Notes: a model not told the origin generated them from the sequence alone. 64,000 nt of DNA from Ruania suaedae (GCF_021049265.1 NZ_CP088018.1:2480001-2544000); one strand, 5' to 3'; shown: positions 30,679 through 40,030, counted from the first letter of the stretch. A program made the numbers and translations.

Positions 30679-32613
30679 CTAGTCGTGCGTGGGCGTGGTC
30701 TTGTTGACCGTGAGCAGGAACTCGGCGTTCGAGGCGGTGCTGCGCAGCTTGGACTGGATCAGTTCGATCGCCTGCTGCTGGTCGAGCGAGCCCAGCAGCC
30801 GCCGCAGCTTGAAGATGATCGCCAGCTCCTCGGCCGAGGCCAGCAGCTCCTCACGGCGGGTCCCGGACATGTTGACGTCCACGGCGGGGAAGATGCGCTT
30901 GTCGGCCAGGTGACGCGAGAGCCGCAACTCCATGTTCCCCGTGCCCTTGAACTCCTCGAAGATCACCTCGTCCATCTTGGAGCCGGTCTCCACCAGCGCC
31001 GAGGCGAGGATGGTCAGCGACCCGCCGTGCTCGATGTTGCGCGCCGCGCCGAAGAACTTCTTCGGCGGGTACAGCGCCGAGGCGTCCACCCCACCGGAGA
31101 GGATCCGGCCCGAGGCCGGCGCCGCGAGGTTGTAGGCCCGGGAGAGCCGGGTGAGCGAGTCCAGCAGCACCACCACGTCCTGACCGAGCTCGACGAGGCG
31201 CTTGGCGCGCTCAATCGCCAACTCGGCCACGATGGTGTGATCGGAGGCGGGGCGGTCGAAGGTCGAGGCGATCACCTCACCGGAGACCGTGCGCTCCATG
31301 TCGGTGACCTCTTCGGGCCGTTCGTCCACGAGGACGACCATCAGGTGCACATCGGGGTTGTTGGCGGTGATGGCGTTCGCGATGTGCTGCATCACGATCG
31401 TCTTCCCTGCCTTCGGCGGGGCGACGATCAGGCCGCGCTGCCCCTTGCCGATCGGGGCGACGAGATCGACGATCCGGGTGGTGAGGTCCTTGCTGTCGCG
31501 CTCCAGCCGCAGCCGCTCCTGCGGGTAGAGCGGCGTCAGCTTCGAGAAGTCCGGACGGGTCCCGACCTCCTCCAGCGGCACGCCGTTGACCTGGTCCAGA
31601 CGCACCAGCGCGTTGTACTTCTGGCGCTGGTTGTTCTCACCCTCCTGGGGCTGGCGGACGGCGCCGAGGATCGCGTCACCGCGGCGCAGCCCGTACTTCT
31701 TGACCTGTCCCAGGGAGACGTAGACGTCGTTGGATCCGGGCAGGTACCCGCTGGTGCGGACGAAGGCGTAGTTGTCGAGCACGTCGAGGATGCCGCCCAC
31801 GGGGAGCAGCACGTCGTCCTCGTTGACCTCGACGTCCTCCTCGACCGGCTCCGGGCCACGCCCCCGGCGCTTGCGGTCGCGGTAGCGGTCGCGCCCCCGC
31901 CGACGGCGCCCGGAGCGGTCGTCCTCGGCATCGTTACGGTCGTTACGGTCACTGCGGTCACTGCGGTCACTGCGCTGGGAGTCCCGACCGGCCGAGCCCT
32001 GCGCCGGGGAGTTCTGCTCCTCCTGGCCGTCGGGCCGCCGGCCCTCCGGCAGGCGGATGTCGTCCAGGGACGGCGTGCGGGAGGACTCGCCGCCGGACCG
32101 GTTCGACTCGGGCAGCTCGAGCTGCTCCTGACGACCGGACGAACGAGCGCGCCGGTTCCGGCGTTGCCCGCCGTCCTGACCGCCCGCGTCCTGCCCGCCC
32201 GCGTCCTGCCCGGCGACGTCCTGGCCGCCCGCCGGCTGATCGCTCGCACCCCGGGTCTGCTGCGTCCGGTCCGGTCGCCCCTGGTCCTTGCGGCGCTGGC
32301 TCCGCGGCGCCTGCTCCTTGGGTGCCTGCTCCTTGGCGGCCTGCTCCTTCGGTGCCTGCTCCTTGACGGCCTGCTCCTTCGGTGCCTGCTCCTTGACGGC
32401 CTGCTCCTTCGGTGCCTGCTCCTTGGGGGCCCGGTCCACGGCGGCGCGCGCGCCACCGCGCGCCTCCCGGATGGCCGCGACCAGGTCGCTCTTGCGCATC
32501 CGGCCGGTACCGGCGATGCCCATCTCGGCCGCGAGCGCCTGCAGCTCGGCCAGCCGCAGCGTGGACAGCGCGCCGCTGCGGCCGCCGGTGGACGTGGGGG
32601 TGGGGTCTGACAC
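30679..32613 (-). CDS. rho: Transcription termination factor Rho
   Basis: 644 residues from a GTG with AGAAGGA upstream. Order: N-terminal HeH domain (about 14-52, [18 protein letters not shown]...[10 protein letters not shown]); a long charged, low-complexity insert (about 60-260) with KEQ, GGQD and RSD/RND repeats; RNA-binding S1-like domain ([21 protein letters not shown]); and the RecA-like ATPase with VAPPKAGKT (P-loop) and [16 protein letters not shown]. Rho is a hexameric RNA translocase that ends transcription. Inserts of this kind are normal in actinobacterial Rho and extend RNA contact; this one is unusually repetitive. A TAGGCT promoter lies 162 bases upstream. Confidence 0.97.
   Translation of the reverse strand: MSDPTPTSTGGRSGALSTLRLAELQALAAEMGIAGTGRMRKSDLVAAIREARGGARAAVDRAPKEQAPKEQAVKEQAPKEQAVKEQAPKEQAAKEQAPKEQAPRSQRRKDQGRPDRTQQTRGASDQPAGGQDVAGQDAGGQDAGGQDGGQRRNRRARSSGRQEQLELPESNRSGGESSRTPSLDDIRLPEGRRPDGQEEQNSPAQGSAGRDSQRSDRSDRSDRNDRNDAEDDRSGRRRRGRDRYRDRKRRGRGPEPVEEDVEVNEDDVLLPVGGILDVLDNYAFVRTSGYLPGSNDVYVSLGQVKKYGLRRGDAILGAVRQPQEGENNQRQKYNALVRLDQVNGVPLEEVGTRPDFSKLTPLYPQERLRLERDSKDLTTRIVDLVAPIGKGQRGLIVAPPKAGKTIVMQHIANAITANNPDVHLMVVLVDERPEEVTDMERTVSGEVIASTFDRPASDHTIVAELAIERAKRLVELGQDVVVLLDSLTRLSRAYNLAAPASGRILSGGVDASALYPPKKFFGAARNIEHGGSLTILASALVETGSKMDEVIFEEFKGTGNMELRLSRHLADKRIFPAVDVNMSGTRREELLASAEELAIIFKLRRLLGSLDQQQAIELIQSKLRSTASNAEFLLTVNKTTPTHD
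32310..32430 (-). repeat. Tandem 15-bp coding repeat in rho
   Basis: Eight near-identical 15-bp units, partly in a 30-bp higher-order period, encode the pentapeptide A-x-KEQ with x = P, V or A. The high nucleotide identity between units indicates recent expansion by slippage or unequal exchange, so the copy number may vary between strains. Confidence 0.85.
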
Positions 32614-32774
32614 GAGATTCCTTCTCTCGACGCGTACCCGATCAGAGGTGTCCGGTGCGCCGGATGACATCGGCCACGACGGGCCGGTACGGATGGGGGG
32701 CCACGCCCGCGGCAACGCCGCACGTGGACGGGCACGACCGACCGGGCCGGGGCCCAGACTCGGTATGCCCGCTC

Positions 32775-32780
32775 AGCCTA
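32775..32780 (-). promoter_or_regulatory. Probable -10 box of rho
   Basis: TAGGCT on the minus strand in the 197-base gap between thrB and rho. It predicts a leader of about 155 bases rich in G and C, long enough for the Rho autoregulation known in other bacteria. No distinct -35 box was recognised. Confidence 0.45.
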
Positions 32781-32810
32781 GCACCGCGGCTGCGACGAGG
32801 ACGTGGCCCG

Positions 32811-33737
32811 TCAGTGCTGCCCGCTCGCCCGCTGTGCCTCGGCGTGGGTCGGGATCGTGCGGGCTCCGTCGGCATCGATCGCCGGACGGCGCACGGTCCA
32901 CTCCGGCCCCAGGCCGGCGACCACCTCACCGCCGAGGTCGGCGAGCACGAGCACCGTCGGACCCGCGCCCGAGACGACGGCCGGATGGCCCGCCTCACGC
33001 AACCGGCCCACCAGGGCGATGCTGGCCATCATCGCGTCGGCGCGCTGTGCCTGGTGCAGCCGATCGGCCGTCGCCGGCAGCAGCAGATCCGGGCGGGAGC
33101 TCAGGGCAAGCGTGAGCAGTCCGGCGCGACCGGCATTGAAGGCGGCATCGGCGTGGGCCACGGTGGCCGGTAGCGCGGCACGGGCCCGGCTCGTCGGCAG
33201 GCGTTCGGTGGGAATCAGCACGGTGACGGCGATGCGGGGATCGACCTCGATCCGGGCCGCGTGCGCCTCGCGCCCGTTCATCCAGGCGACGGTCGCCCCA
33301 CCGAGCAGCGCCGGAGCCGCGTTGTCGGGATGTCCCTCGAACTCCGTCGCGAGCTGGAGCAGGACATGATCGTCCAGGGCCTCGGGCTCGCTGATCAGTC
33401 CGCGCGCCGCCACCAGACCGGCTACGACAGCGGCGGCGCTGGAGCCGAGTCCGCGCCCGTGCGGGATCGCGTTCTCGCAGTCCAGCGAGAACCCGGCCTG
33501 CGGGGCCCCGGCGTGGTCCAGGCCTGCGCGCAGGGCGCGCACGACGAGGTGATCGTCGCCGCCGGGCACCTCCCCCGCTCCCTCACCGAAGACGCGAACC
33601 TCCGTACGGCCGGCGGTGGCGCGCACGCGCACCCGGTCGTGGAGGGCGTGCGCCAGGCCGAAGGAGTCGAAGCCGGGCCCCAGGTTGGCGCTGGTGGCCG
33701 GCACCTGCACCCGGACCTCGTCGCGGACCAGTCGCAT
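32811..33737 (-). CDS. thrB: Homoserine kinase
   Basis: 308 residues of the GHMP kinase family. Motif 1 VPATSANLGPGFDSFG, motif 2 IPHGRGLGSSAAAVVAGL (the phosphate loop) and motif 3 AVVSGAGPTVLVLAD are intact. It phosphorylates homoserine in threonine synthesis. It starts one base after the thrC stop, forming a hom-thrC-thrB operon. Confidence 0.96.
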   Translation of the reverse strand: MRLVRDEVRVQVPATSANLGPGFDSFGLAHALHDRVRVRATAGRTEVRVFGEGAGEVPGGDDHLVVRALRAGLDHAGAPQAGFSLDCENAIPHGRGLGSSAAAVVAGLVAARGLISEPEALDDHVLLQLATEFEGHPDNAAPALLGGATVAWMNGREAHAARIEVDPRIAVTVLIPTERLPTSRARAALPATVAHADAAFNAGRAGLLTLALSSRPDLLLPATADRLHQAQRADAMMASIALVGRLREAGHPAVVSGAGPTVLVLADLGGEVVAGLGPEWTVRRPAIDADGARTIPTHAEAQRASGQH

Positions 33738-33738
33738 G

Positions 33739-34800
33739 TCAGTGCAGGCCGAGCGCGCGGGCCGCGTCCGCGACGTCGGTTCCGATCACCTGGGGATCGA
33801 CCGAGCGCTCCCCCAGCGCCGTGGCGGTGTCCTTGAGGCCGTTGCCGGTGACGGTGCAGACGATGGTGGCTCCCTCGGGTACCTCCCCGGCCTCGGCCCG
33901 GGCCAGCAGACCGGCGACCCCGGCGGCGGAGGCCGGCTCCACGAAGACCCCCACCTGCGAGGCGATCATGGCCTGGGCATCGAGGATCTGTGCGTCGGTG
34001 ACGGCGTCGATCCGGCCCCCGGAGTCGTCCCGGGCGGCCACGGCCAGCTGCCAGGAGGCGGGGTTGCCGATCCGGATCGCCGTGGCCACGGTCTCGGGGA
34101 ACTCCACCGGCTCTCCCTTCACCAGCGGGGCGGCGCCATCGGCCTGCACCCCCCACATCTGGGGTGTGCGGGTGGCGAGGCCGTCCGCGGCATACTCCCG
34201 GTAGCCCATCCAGTAGGCCGCGATGTTGCCGGCGTTGCCGACGGGCAGCACGTGGATCGCCGGTGCGTCACCGAGGGCGTCGACCACCTCGAAGGCGGCC
34301 GTCTTCTGCCCCTGCAGCCGGTACGGGTTGACCGAGTTCACCAGCGCGACCGGGTAGGCCTCGGCGAGCTCGCGCACGATCCGCAGGCAGTCGTCGAAGT
34401 TGCCGTCCACGGCGAGCAGGGTGGCGCCGTGCACGATCGCCTGGGCGATCTTGCCGGCGGCGATCTTGCCCTGCGGGAGCACCACCGCGCATCCCAGGCC
34501 CGCCCGGACGGCGTACGCCGCGGCCGAGGCGGAGGTGTTGCCGGTCGAGGCGCACACGACCACCTCGGTGCCGGTCCCGGCCACCTTGCTCATGGCCATC
34601 GTCATTCCCCGGTCCTTGAAGGACCCGGTGGGGTTGGCCCCCTCGACCTTGAGGTAGACCTGCGCTCCGGTGGCGGCCGAGAGGGACGGCGCCGGGACGA
34701 GCGGTGTCCCTCCCTCGCCCAGCGTCACGACGGGATCGCCGTCCTCGATCGGGAGCTTGTCGGCGTACTCGGCGATCACGCCGCGCCACGGCTTGGCCAT
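33739..34800 (-). CDS. thrC: Threonine synthase
   Basis: 353 residues, PLP-dependent fold type II. The PLP lysine is in [12 protein letters not shown], the phosphate cup in [13 protein letters not shown] and the substrate Ser/Thr loop in [15 protein letters not shown]. It turns O-phosphohomoserine into threonine. The ATG overlaps the hom stop by one base (TGATG). The compact size (about 350) matches the actinobacterial class. Confidence 0.96.
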   Translation of the reverse strand: MAKPWRGVIAEYADKLPIEDGDPVVTLGEGGTPLVPAPSLSAATGAQVYLKVEGANPTGSFKDRGMTMAMSKVAGTGTEVVVCASTGNTSASAAAYAVRAGLGCAVVLPQGKIAAGKIAQAIVHGATLLAVDGNFDDCLRIVRELAEAYPVALVNSVNPYRLQGQKTAAFEVVDALGDAPAIHVLPVGNAGNIAAYWMGYREYAADGLATRTPQMWGVQADGAAPLVKGEPVEFPETVATAIRIGNPASWQLAVAARDDSGGRIDAVTDAQILDAQAMIASQVGVFVEPASAAGVAGLLARAEAGEVPEGATIVCTVTGNGLKDTATALGERSVDPQVIGTDVADAARALGLH

Positions 34801-36107
34801 CAGGTTCCTTCCACACGCAGGATCGAGGTGATCCGTTCGACGACGTCGAGGGTATCCAGGTCGGCCACGGTGGCGGCCAGGGCCGATTCGCTGGCCGAGT
34901 GCGTGACGATCACGAGCGCGGCCCCCTCCTCGGGGTCGCGCATCCCCTGGCGCACGGTCTCGATCGAGACCCCGTGCGCGGCGACCACCGCGGCGATCTC
35001 GGCGAGCACACCGGGCACGTCGAGCACGTCCAGGCGCATCTGGTACCGGGTGGTGACCGCCTGGGCGGGCATCGGCGGCAGTGCCGCGTGCGCGGACTCC
35101 GAGGGCGCCTTGCCCCCGTTCACGCGATGACGCGCCGCGGCGACGACGTCCCCCAGCACCGCACTCGAAGTCGCCTCTCCCCCGGCACCGGCCCCGTAGA
35201 ACATCAGCGTGCCGGCGGCCTCGGCCTCCACGAACACGGCGTTGTAGGGGCCGCGCACGCTCGCCAGCGGGTGATCGACCGGGACCAGCGCGGGGTGCAC
35301 GCGCACGGCCAGGCCGCCCACGCCGTCGTAGCTGCCCTGCTCGGCGATCGCGAGGAGCTTGATCACGTGCCCGGTCTGGGCGGCCGAGGCGATGTCCTCC
35401 GGGCTGATGGAGGTGATGCCCTGGACGGGAACGTCCTCGAGCCGGGTGCGGGAGTGGAACGCGAGCGAGGCGAGGATGGTGGCCTTCGCCGCGGCGTCCA
35501 GGCCCTCGACGTCGGCCGTCGGGTCCGCCTCGGCGTAGCCGAGCTCCTGCGCCTGGGCCAGGGCCTTCCCGAAGTCCAGCCCGCCGGAGGTCATCTCGTC
35601 CAGGATGTAGTTCGTGGTGCCGTTGACGATGCCGAGCACGCGGGTGATGCGGTCCCCGGCGAGGGACTCGCGCACTCCGCGCACCACCGGGACCGCACCG
35701 GCGACGGCGGCCTCGTAGAAGAGGTCGACGCGGGCGGCATCGGCGGCTTCGTACAGCTCCGAACCGTGCTGGGCGAGCAGGGCTTTGTTGGCCGTCACCA
35801 CGCTCGCTCCGGCAGCGAGTGCCTCGCGGATCAGGGCCCGGGCGGGTTCGATGCCACCCAGCAACTCGATCACGATATCGGCGCCGGTGACCAGGGCGTG
35901 CAGATCCTCGGTGAGCAGGTGGGCCGGGACGACCTCGGCGCGCGGTGTGGCGGTCGAGCGCACGCCGATACCCACCAGGTCCAGCCGGGTGCCGGTGCGT
36001 GCGTGGAGCTCGGGGGCACTCGTCACGAGGCGGCGGACCACCTCGGTCCCGACCACTCCGCATCCGAGCACGGCCACCCGGAGGGTGGCGGGGGCGCCGT
36101 CGTTCAT
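34800..36107 (-). CDS. hom: Homoserine dehydrogenase
   Basis: 435 residues: NAD(P)-binding domain ([19 protein letters not shown]), catalytic domain with [12 protein letters not shown] and [13 protein letters not shown], and a C-terminal ACT domain ([21 protein letters not shown]) that normally mediates feedback by threonine. AAGGAG lies 3 bases before the ATG at 36107; an upstream extension to 36188 is rejected. TATTGT (36145-36150, minus strand) is a possible -10 box, so hom may be transcribed separately from lysA 104 bases upstream. Confidence 0.96.
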   Translation of the reverse strand: MNDGAPATLRVAVLGCGVVGTEVVRRLVTSAPELHARTGTRLDLVGIGVRSTATPRAEVVPAHLLTEDLHALVTGADIVIELLGGIEPARALIREALAAGASVVTANKALLAQHGSELYEAADAARVDLFYEAAVAGAVPVVRGVRESLAGDRITRVLGIVNGTTNYILDEMTSGGLDFGKALAQAQELGYAEADPTADVEGLDAAAKATILASLAFHSRTRLEDVPVQGITSISPEDIASAAQTGHVIKLLAIAEQGSYDGVGGLAVRVHPALVPVDHPLASVRGPYNAVFVEAEAAGTLMFYGAGAGGEATSSAVLGDVVAAARHRVNGGKAPSESAHAALPPMPAQAVTTRYQMRLDVLDVPGVLAEIAAVVAAHGVSIETVRQGMRDPEEGAALVIVTHSASESALAATVADLDTLDVVERITSILRVEGT

Positions 36108-36211
36108 GGTCTCCTTCACGAGATCTTCAGTCACAGTCGTGTCAACAATAGAGGTCCGGCGCGCGCGGGCGCCGGGCGTCCCACGCACCGGTCGGTCCCC
36201 GCGCCGGGGCG

Positions 36212-37549
36212 TCAGCCGAGGTCGAGCGCGAGCAGGTCGTCCACCGTCTCGCGCCGCACGATCTCGCGCGGCTGCCCCTCGCCCACGGCGACCACCGGCG
36301 GGCGCGGGACCAGGTTGTACTGGGAGGCCATCGAGCGGCCGTAGGCGCCGGTGGCGGGCACGGCGAGCAGGTCGCCGGTGCGGATGTCGGCGGGCAGGTC
36401 GACGTCACGCACCACGATGTCACCGCTCTCGCAGTGTTTGCCGACCACCCGGGCTGGCACCGGGCCGGCGGACGAGCTCCGTCCGGCGATCTCGGCGTGG
36501 TAGTCCGCCCCGTACAGGGCGGGGCGGATGTTATCGCTCATCCCGCCGTCCACCGAGACGTACAGCCGCGATCCGCCGCCGTCCAGCCGGACCGGCTTGA
36601 CGGTGCCGACGCGGTAGAGGGTGAGCATGTTCGGGCCGACGATCGCCCGGCCCGGCTCGAAGGAGTAGGACGGCTGCGCGGTGCCGAGCCGCTCACACTC
36701 CGCCCGGCACGCCGCGGCGAGCGAGCGCGCAAGCGCGTCGATGTCCACCGCCTGCTCCTGGGGGGTGTAGGCGATGCCGTACCCGCCACCCAGATCCAGC
36801 TCGCCCGCCAGGTGGCCCGTGCGCTGCACCAGCGTGGCGCGCAGGCCGAGGAGAGCGGCGGCCGCGGCGGCGAAGCCCTCGGGGTCGAGGATCTGGGAGC
36901 CGATGTGGGAGTGCAGACCGACCAGGTCGAGATGCTCGTGGGCGACGATCCGCTCCAGCGCCTCCAGCGCGGCGCCACTGGCGAGGGAGAGCCCGAACTT
37001 CTGGTCCTCGTGCGCCGTCGCGATGAAGTCGTGCCCGCCGGCGTGCACGCCGGTGGTCACCCGCACCATGACCGGAGCGCGCCGTCCGAGGGCGGCGGCC
37101 CGGGCCGCGACCAGGTCGATCTCCGGCAGGGAGTCGATGACCAGGCGACCGACGCCTCGCTCGAGCGCGAGATCGATCTCCTCGACGGACTTGTTGTTGC
37201 CGTGCAGGCCGATCGCGGCGCCCTCGACCCCGGCGGCCAGCGCGGTGGCGAGCTCACCGGCGGAGGCCGTGTCGATGCCCAGGCCCTCGGCCTGTACCCA
37301 GCGGGCGACGGCGGTGCTCAGGAACGCCTTGCCGGCGTAGTAGACGCTCACCTCGGCCGGGGCGAACGCCTCGGTGAAGGCGCGCCGGTAGTCGGCGGCG
37401 CGCCGGCGCAGGCCCGGTACGTCCAGCAGGTAGGCGGGGGTCCCGAAGGTCTGCGCCAGCCATGGCGCCGAGAGCCCGCCCAGGTGCAGCACGCCGTCGA
37501 CGACGGTGGTGCTCTCGGGCCACAGGTCGGGGCTGGTCGGGTGGGTCAC
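36212..37549 (-). CDS. lysA: Diaminopimelate decarboxylase
   Basis: 445 residues, alanine-racemase-like PLP fold. The PLP lysine is in VYYAGKAFLS, the barrel has LVGLHSHIGSQI, and GGGYGIAY binds the phosphate; KHCESGDIVVRD holds the active-site Cys and Glu from the partner subunit. It makes lysine from meso-diaminopimelate. The GTG start overlaps the nrtL stop by 4 bases (GTGA). Confidence 0.96.
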   Translation of the reverse strand: MTHPTSPDLWPESTTVVDGVLHLGGLSAPWLAQTFGTPAYLLDVPGLRRRAADYRRAFTEAFAPAEVSVYYAGKAFLSTAVARWVQAEGLGIDTASAGELATALAAGVEGAAIGLHGNNKSVEEIDLALERGVGRLVIDSLPEIDLVAARAAALGRRAPVMVRVTTGVHAGGHDFIATAHEDQKFGLSLASGAALEALERIVAHEHLDLVGLHSHIGSQILDPEGFAAAAAALLGLRATLVQRTGHLAGELDLGGGYGIAYTPQEQAVDIDALARSLAAACRAECERLGTAQPSYSFEPGRAIVGPNMLTLYRVGTVKPVRLDGGGSRLYVSVDGGMSDNIRPALYGADYHAEIAGRSSSAGPVPARVVGKHCESGDIVVRDVDLPADIRTGDLLAVPATGAYGRSMASQYNLVPRPPVVAVGEGQPREIVRRETVDDLLALDLG

Positions 37550-38292
37550 AGGTGCTCCGGGGCGTCGAGGCCGACGGCGTTCAGCTCCGCTGCGAGAGCG
37601 AGCGCGACGGCGTCGTTGATGGCCAGGCGGGTGCGGTGTGTCGAGGTTATCGCCTCCTGTCCACGGGGCGAGGCGCGCGTGGAGGTGAACCAGCGCTGGT
37701 GCGCCGCGGCCAGGGCGCGCGCGTGTGCCTGGACGGCTCGCTCGCGTCCGCTGCGCAGCACCCCGGGCGCACCCGCGAGAGTGGTGAGCAGCCTACGGTC
37801 GCTGACCGTGGCATCGTCGAGGCTGCCGTGGGCGGTATCCGGACCGACTCCGTGCGCACGCGCCGAGCGGGAGATCGAGCGCGCCCGAGCGTGGCACAGG
37901 CGCACCTCGGCGAGCTGCTCCGCCAGCGCAGGCCCGGCAGCCGCCGCCGGCCCGTCCGGCGGGGTGGGGAGGCCACCGAGCAGGATCTCCGGCACCACGC
38001 GCATCAGGCTCGCGATCGTCAGGGTGATGCTGACCGCGGGCCCCTCGGCGCGGCACGCGCGGACATCGGGATGGCGCTGCAACGCCTGCGCCAGCGTCGC
38101 GGCGGCCCGGTCGGCCTCACCGGGCAGGGTGCGCGCGACGTCGGTTCGCCAGTCCGCGTCCCCGGTGGTGACGGCGCGCAGCGGCACGTTCACCCGGCCA
38201 CCCAGATCGAGCGCCTCGACGATCGCCCGCGCCAGGTCCTCCGGCCAGACGAGCGGTCGGGGCTGCGGCGAGGAGCGTTGCGGATCGGTCAC
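37546..38292 (-). CDS. nrtL: ArgS-related anticodon-binding protein NrtL
   Basis: 248 residues corresponding to the DALR anticodon-binding domain at the end of arginyl-tRNA synthetase, without the catalytic HIGH/KMSKS domain. The C-terminal part (WFTSTRASP...HRTRLAINDAVALALAAELNAVGLDAPEHL) is typical of the DALR fold. The same stand-alone gene precedes lysA in streptomycetes and many other actinobacteria, so it is not a broken argS. Function is unknown; tRNA-Arg binding is a guess. GGGGAGG precedes the GTG at 38292, and the longer in-frame extension would run through the tRNA-Arg gene. That tRNA lies only 117 bases away. Confidence 0.85.
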   Translation of the reverse strand: MTDPQRSSPQPRPLVWPEDLARAIVEALDLGGRVNVPLRAVTTGDADWRTDVARTLPGEADRAAATLAQALQRHPDVRACRAEGPAVSITLTIASLMRVVPEILLGGLPTPPDGPAAAAGPALAEQLAEVRLCHARARSISRSARAHGVGPDTAHGSLDDATVSDRRLLTTLAGAPGVLRSGRERAVQAHARALAAAHQRWFTSTRASPRGQEAITSTHRTRLAINDAVALALAAELNAVGLDAPEHL

Positions 38293-38364
38293 GTGGCGAT
38301 CCTCCCCCCGAGGTGGCCCCTCGACCAACACCGGCGTGATTTCTCGCACCGGCCGATGCCCTGA

Positions 38365-38370
38365 TAGGCT
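38365..38370 (+). promoter_or_regulatory. Probable -10 box of tRNA-Arg
   Basis: TAGGCT 38 bases before the tRNA gene, in the divergent gap with nrtL. The predicted start is near 38377, giving a short 5' leader for the tRNA precursor. Confidence 0.45.
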
Positions 38371-38408
38371 CCCGTGCGGCGTCAGCCCCTGCGAATCAGC
38401 AGGAGTCC

Positions 38409-38481
38409 GCCCCCGTAGCTCAGTGGATAGAGCGTCTGCCTCCGGAGCAGAAGGTCGTGGGTTCGAATCCCGCCGGGGGCA
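38409..38481 (+). tRNA. tRNA-Arg (anticodon CCG)
   Basis: A 73-base cloverleaf. Acceptor arms GCCCCCG (38409-38415) and CGGGGGC (38474-38480) pair fully, with discriminator A at 38481. The D stem is GCTC/GAGC, the anticodon stem TCTGC/GCAGA with loop CTCCGGA (anticodon CCG, reading CGG), and the T arm is GTGGG-TTCGAAT-CCCGC. The 3' CCA is not encoded. CGG is a common Arg codon in such GC-rich genomes. The last 14 bases recur downstream in the 70-bp tandem repeat. Confidence 0.97.
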
Positions 38482-38640
38482 CCGAGGCGCTCGCGCCGTC
38501 GTGCTCCGGCTGGATTCGGGAGGAGCGAAGCGACGGCTCCCGCCGGGGGCACCGAGGCGCTTGCGCCGTCGTGCTCCGGCTGGATTCGGGAGGAGCGAAG
38601 CGACGGCTCCCGCCGGGGGCACCGAGGCGCTCGCGCCGTC
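38471..38640 (+). repeat. 70-bp tandem repeat starting inside the 3' end of tRNA-Arg
   Basis: Units 38471-38540 and 38541-38610 differ at one base; a third copy is cut off at 38640 after 30 bases. Each copy begins with the last 11 bases of the tRNA gene (14 if the shared TCC before it is counted). Each unit contains a GGCG-CTCG-CGCC hairpin and a CGGGAG...CTCCCG inverted repeat. The block fills the gap between the tRNA and the convergent gene ending at 38650. There are no spacers and no adjacent integrase. Confidence 0.9.
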
Positions 38641-38649
38641 AGGTCCCCG

Positions 38650-39906
38650 TCAGGGGGACCCGAGCAGCCCGTCGAGTAGGTCGTCGATGATGTCGACCAC
38701 TCCGCCGACGAGGCCGGGCGAGTTCTCGTCCTCGTCGGGCTCCGGCTCGGCGGGCGTGGTCGGGTTCGGCGTCGTCGGGCTCGGTGCGGGCGTCGTCGGG
38801 CTGGGCGCGGGCGGCGTGGTCGGCTCCGGCGGCTGCGTGGGGCTGGGAGCGGGCGACGTCGGCTCCGACGGCTGCGGCGCGGGCGTGGTCGGGCTCGGCG
38901 TCGGGCTCGGGCCGCTCGGCTGGGTGGGCTGCGTCGGCTCCGGCCCGCTGGGCTGCGAGGGGCTCGGGCTGCTCGGAGTGGTGGCGCCGCCGGAGGAACC
39001 GGTGGACGGCCCCGCATCGCCCGGCGGGACGGTCGATCCACCGGCGGCCGGAGCCGGGCCACCGGCGGTGCCCGGGGCCTGGTCCGCGGTGCTGCTCGAA
39101 GCGTCGGCTGTCTCACCGGAGGTGCCGCTCGGCGCGTCGGCCGCCTCACGGCCCTGCTGCTGGTCGAGCTGCTCGTCCTGTTCCTTGCCGGGGTCGGTGA
39201 CGATTCCGTCGGACTCGCGCAACCCACCGGACTCGCGCGCCAGTCCGGTGCCGGCGTCGTCACCTCCGTCATCGGCACCAGGAGCTGCCGGCTGCTGTGC
39301 CTGCTGCTCCGACTGCTGGGCGCCGGAGGCCAGCGGACCGAAGGCCGAGGGCAGCACGAGCACGAGCAGGCCCAGCAGCAGGAATGCCACGCCGACCGGG
39401 ATGCGCCACGGCACCGTCCGACGGCGGCTGTGCCGCTCGTCGGCCTGGTCCTCGAGGTCCACCGCACCGGGAGCGAGGAACATCGTGGCGGCCAAGGGGG
39501 CGAGGAATGCGTCCAGCTGAGCACCCGCCGTCGCGAGCGCACCGGTCTGGGCGCGGCATGGCGCACAGGTGCGGCCGTGCCGGGCGTCGGGTAGCTCCTT
39601 GCCCGCAACCGCCGCAGCGACCAGCCGCCTGCGGTACCTGTCGCAGATGACCCCGTCCGCAGCCGTGATGAGCGGCGCGAGGTGCGCGCGGCGGAACTGC
39701 CGATCGGCGTGGACGGCACGCGCGGCCATCGTCGTCACGTCCAGATCGAGCTCACGGGCGACGTCCTCCAGGGAGCGACCCTGCTGGCACATCCGGGCGA
39801 TGAGCAGGTGGGACTGCCGGCCAAGACCGGCCAGGGTCTCCTCGATGGGCGCCGCCGTCCGCGTCGAGGGCGGCTCCCCGCTCTCACCAGGCGTGGTCGT
39901 GCGCAT
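38650..39906 (-). CDS. Membrane protein with sigma-region-4-like N-terminus and Pro/Ser/Thr-rich exterior
   Basis: 418 residues, function not recognised. About 28-75 (LAGLGRQSHLLIARMCQQG...SLEDVARELDLDVTTMAARAVHADRQF) looks like a helix-turn-helix of the sigma-70 region 4 type. HGRTCAPCRAQ (about 105-115) resembles the HxxxCxxC zinc motif of anti-sigma factors. One membrane helix follows (about 165-187, IPVGVAFLLLGLLVLVLPSA), then a Gln/Glu/Asp-rich part, about 150 residues rich in Pro, Ser and Thr, and an amphipathic end (GLVGGVVDIIDDLLDGLLG). Predicted topology: DNA-binding part inside, stalk outside. GGGGGAG precedes the ATG. Divergent from the epimerase gene. Confidence 0.75.
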   Translation of the reverse strand: MRTTTPGESGEPPSTRTAAPIEETLAGLGRQSHLLIARMCQQGRSLEDVARELDLDVTTMAARAVHADRQFRRAHLAPLITAADGVICDRYRRRLVAAAVAGKELPDARHGRTCAPCRAQTGALATAGAQLDAFLAPLAATMFLAPGAVDLEDQADERHSRRRTVPWRIPVGVAFLLLGLLVLVLPSAFGPLASGAQQSEQQAQQPAAPGADDGGDDAGTGLARESGGLRESDGIVTDPGKEQDEQLDQQQGREAADAPSGTSGETADASSSTADQAPGTAGGPAPAAGGSTVPPGDAGPSTGSSGGATTPSSPSPSQPSGPEPTQPTQPSGPSPTPSPTTPAPQPSEPTSPAPSPTQPPEPTTPPAPSPTTPAPSPTTPNPTTPAEPEPDEDENSPGLVGGVVDIIDDLLDGLLGSP

Positions 39907-40017
39907 CGTCTCCCCCGATGGTCGGCCGTTGATCGAGCGTCCAGTATGCCCGCTCGGCCCCCGTCGGCGCGAGGGGCACTCGGGCACACCGGCCGCGAGC
40001 GACCCGCCCAGGGCCAG

Positions 40018-40023
40018 TAGGGT
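40018..40023 (+). promoter_or_regulatory. Probable -10 box of a leaderless epimerase transcript
   Basis: TAGGGT lies 7 bases before the GTG at 40031, the spacing expected when transcription starts at the first base of the coding region. Confidence 0.4.
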
Positions 40024-40030
40024 GAGTTCC

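Noticed and set aside
37546-38292. Truncated argS pseudogene
   Set aside because: Stand-alone DALR proteins next to lysA are conserved across actinobacteria (NrtL), so it is an intact gene.
38293-38622. N-terminal extension of nrtL through the tRNA gene
   Set aside because: It would translate antisense tRNA and repeat DNA; the GTG at 38292 has a good ribosome binding site and fits homologues.
38471-38640. CRISPR array
   Set aside because: The 70-bp units are head-to-tail with no variable spacers, and no cas gene is near.
36434-39520. Open frame of 1028 codons on the plus strand
   Set aside because: It crosses lysA, nrtL, tRNA-Arg, the tandem repeat and a membrane-protein gene. The product is compositionally biased noise in all parts.
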